From assembly GCA_027038775.1 (NCBI GenBank), contig JALWGP010000223.1, positions 1 through 10,648 of the forward strand: a stretch of DNA of 10,648 nt, in the 5' to 3' direction. The position numbers were made by a program, and so were the translations under genes. Shown here piece by piece: positions 8,694 through 10,648 of this stretch (position 1 is its first letter; each line of letters starts with the position of its first letter). The notes under the pieces are model-generated. The model did not search any database, was not told the DNA's origin, and saw only the letters and a program-made list of their open reading frames with translations. The stretch comes from Sedimenticola sp. Lineage in GTDB: Bacteria; Pseudomonadota; Gammaproteobacteria; Chromatiales; Chromatiaceae.

Positions 8694-9382
8694 ATGAATT
8701 TCTCCAAGGGCCCGCAGGGCCACATCCTCAAGCGCTTCGACAAGGACATGCGCAAGCTGCAGAAGCGCGTGCTGAAGATGGGCGGGATGGTGGTGGAACA
8801 GATGGAGCGGCTGCAGGACGCCCTGGGCCAGGAGGACGAGGAGCAGGCCCGCCAGGTGATCGAGGGGGACCGCCCCATCGACCTGCAGGAGGTGAAGGCG
8901 GACAAGTTCATCGTCAACCTGCTGGCGCGTCGCTCGCCCGTGGGCAGCGATCTCCGTTACATCGTCGCCGCCTCCCGCATCGTCACCGAGCTGGAGCGGC
9001 TCGGCGACGAGACGGCGCAGGTGGCCCGGGTGCTGTTCCAGGAGAGGTGCTCCCTGGGCGGCTGCGAAGGAGGAACGGCCGACGAAGAGATCCGCCGGCT
9101 CCTGGGACAGCTCATCGGCCTCCTGGAGAAGGCCCTGGACGCCTTCGAGGACTACGACCACCAGGGCGCCCTGGCACTGGCCCGCAGTGACGACTCGCCG
9201 AGGGCGGAACTGGACAAGCGGCTGAAACATTTGATGGAATGGGTCTTCGAGAACCAGCAGCAGGTGGCCGAGGCGGTCAACTTCGTGCTGGTGCTGCGCG
9301 CCCTTGAGCGGAGCGTGCGCCACGTGCAGAACATCGCCGAGCACACCATCTACCTGATCACCGGCGAGGACATCCGTCACCG

Positions 9383-9386
<4 letters not shown>
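8694..9386 (+). CDS. phoU: Phosphate-signalling regulator PhoU
   Basis: PhoU is a cytoplasmic protein that links the PstSCAB transporter to the PhoR kinase and keeps the Pho regulon off when phosphate is plentiful. The 230-residue product has the usual length and two repeated three-helix bundles. The first repeat shows the family pattern (DRPIDLQEVKAD at 59-70 and the E-x-x-x-D metal motif ERLGD at 101-105). The second ends in the typical NIAEHTIYLITGEDIRH (213-229). In that second repeat the usual ERIGD-like motif reads ERSVR (205-209), so the aspartate is replaced by arginine and the Gly is also lost; metal binding there is probably altered. ATG 8694 is supported by GGGAG 8 nt upstream and by the match MNFSKGPQGHILKRFDKDM to the family N-terminus. 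The stop overlaps the phoB start as ATGA. Confidence 0.93.
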
Positions 9387-10064
<678 letters not shown>

Positions 10065-10072
<8 letters not shown>

Positions 10073-10648
10073 AAATTTCCGCCAGGAGCTGATCCGGCTG
10101 GGCCTGGTGGCCCTGGCCATCCTCCTCTTCGGCTTCCTCAGCCGGGCCTGGGTCCTGTCGCTGCTGGTGGGCCTGGGCGGCTACCTGCTCTGGCAACTGC
10201 GCCAGCTCTACCTTTTCGAGGAGTGGCTGCAGGGCGTCCAGTCCAGCCGCCCGGCCCTCACGGGGATCTGGCGGCAGGCGGCGGAACGCATCGAGCGCAT
10301 CCGCCAGCGCGCACGCCAGCGCAAGAAGCGGATGGGCCGGCTCCTGCACCGCTTCCACGACACCCTGGAAACCCTGCCCGACGCGGCCGTCCTCCTCGAC
10401 CGGGACCACCGTGTGCTCTGGTTCAACTCTGCCGCGCGCCGCCTGCTCGGGCTCTCCAGCGCCAGCCGCGAATCACGCATCACCCGCGTGCTCACCGAAA
10501 AGGGACTCCGCGGCTGGCTCGCAGACGGCGTGCCCCGGCGCCCCCTGGAGATCGTCATGGAGGGGCCACCTCCGCGTGAACTGGAGCTGCGCCTGCTCCA
10601 CTTCGGCGAGGAGCAGTTCCTGCTCACCGCCCACGACATCACCGAGCT
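10065..10648 (+). CDS. phoR: Phosphate regulon sensor kinase PhoR (N-terminal part, cut by window end)
   Basis: PhoR is the membrane histidine kinase/phosphatase that phosphorylates PhoB. Only the first 194 codons are present and the frame is open to the last base. Visible are two closely spaced hydrophobic segments (about 10-25 and 28-46) with almost no periplasmic loop, as in E. coli PhoR. A basic amphipathic linker follows (about 65-98, rich in Arg/Lys), then the start of a PAS domain from about 100 (TLPDAAVLLDRDHRVLWFNSAARRLLGL). The HisKA and ATPase domains would follow outside. The lack of a periplasmic sensor domain fits signalling from Pst/PhoU rather than direct phosphate sensing. 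ATG 10065 overlaps the phoB end; a second ATG at 10069 is in another frame and soon hits a stop. Confidence 0.92.

Overview
This GC-rich window (fully coding-dense, nearly all genes on the + strand) comes from a gammaproteobacterium. The evidence is an RpoD that matches the E. coli-type housekeeping sigma factor almost residue for residue in regions 2-4, a DnaG of E. coli architecture, and a CAT-anticodon tRNA just after rpoD, where E. coli carries ileX. The high GC content would fit a Chromatiales-like lineage, but I cannot name a genus.

Region 1 (3-3731) is the distal part of the macromolecular-synthesis locus: dnaG (primase), a good sigma-70 promoter in the dnaG-rpoD gap, rpoD, then tRNA-Ile2(CAT) starting only 16 nt after the rpoD stop. 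A strong intrinsic terminator closes the unit. rpsU, usually upstream of dnaG, would lie outside the window.

Region 2 (3733-10648) is one complete phosphate-starvation locus in the order pstS, pstC, pstA, pstB, phoU, phoB, phoR; phoR runs off the end. PstSCAB is the high-affinity phosphate ABC importer. PhoU couples its state to the PhoR kinase, and PhoB is the response regulator. Two nearly identical Pho-box promoters precede pstS and pstC. Each has half-sites CTGTCAC and CCGTAAC at 11-bp phasing with a CASAAT-type -10 exactly 10 nt downstream. A long hairpin separates pstS from the second promoter. From pstC onward the genes overlap or nearly abut (pstC/pstA, phoU/phoB and phoB/phoR overlap), except for a 161-nt gap between pstB and phoU. 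Because phoB and phoR lie downstream of PhoB-type promoters, the layout implies positive autoregulation.

I see no mobile element, CRISPR array or undescribed multi-gene system. The points most worth a second look are the duplicated Pho promoter (the pstC copy also decides the pstC start codon), a PhoU whose C-terminal metal-binding motif has lost its aspartate, the tRNA placed directly behind rpoD, and the structured pstB-phoU gap with an Arg-rich reading frame.
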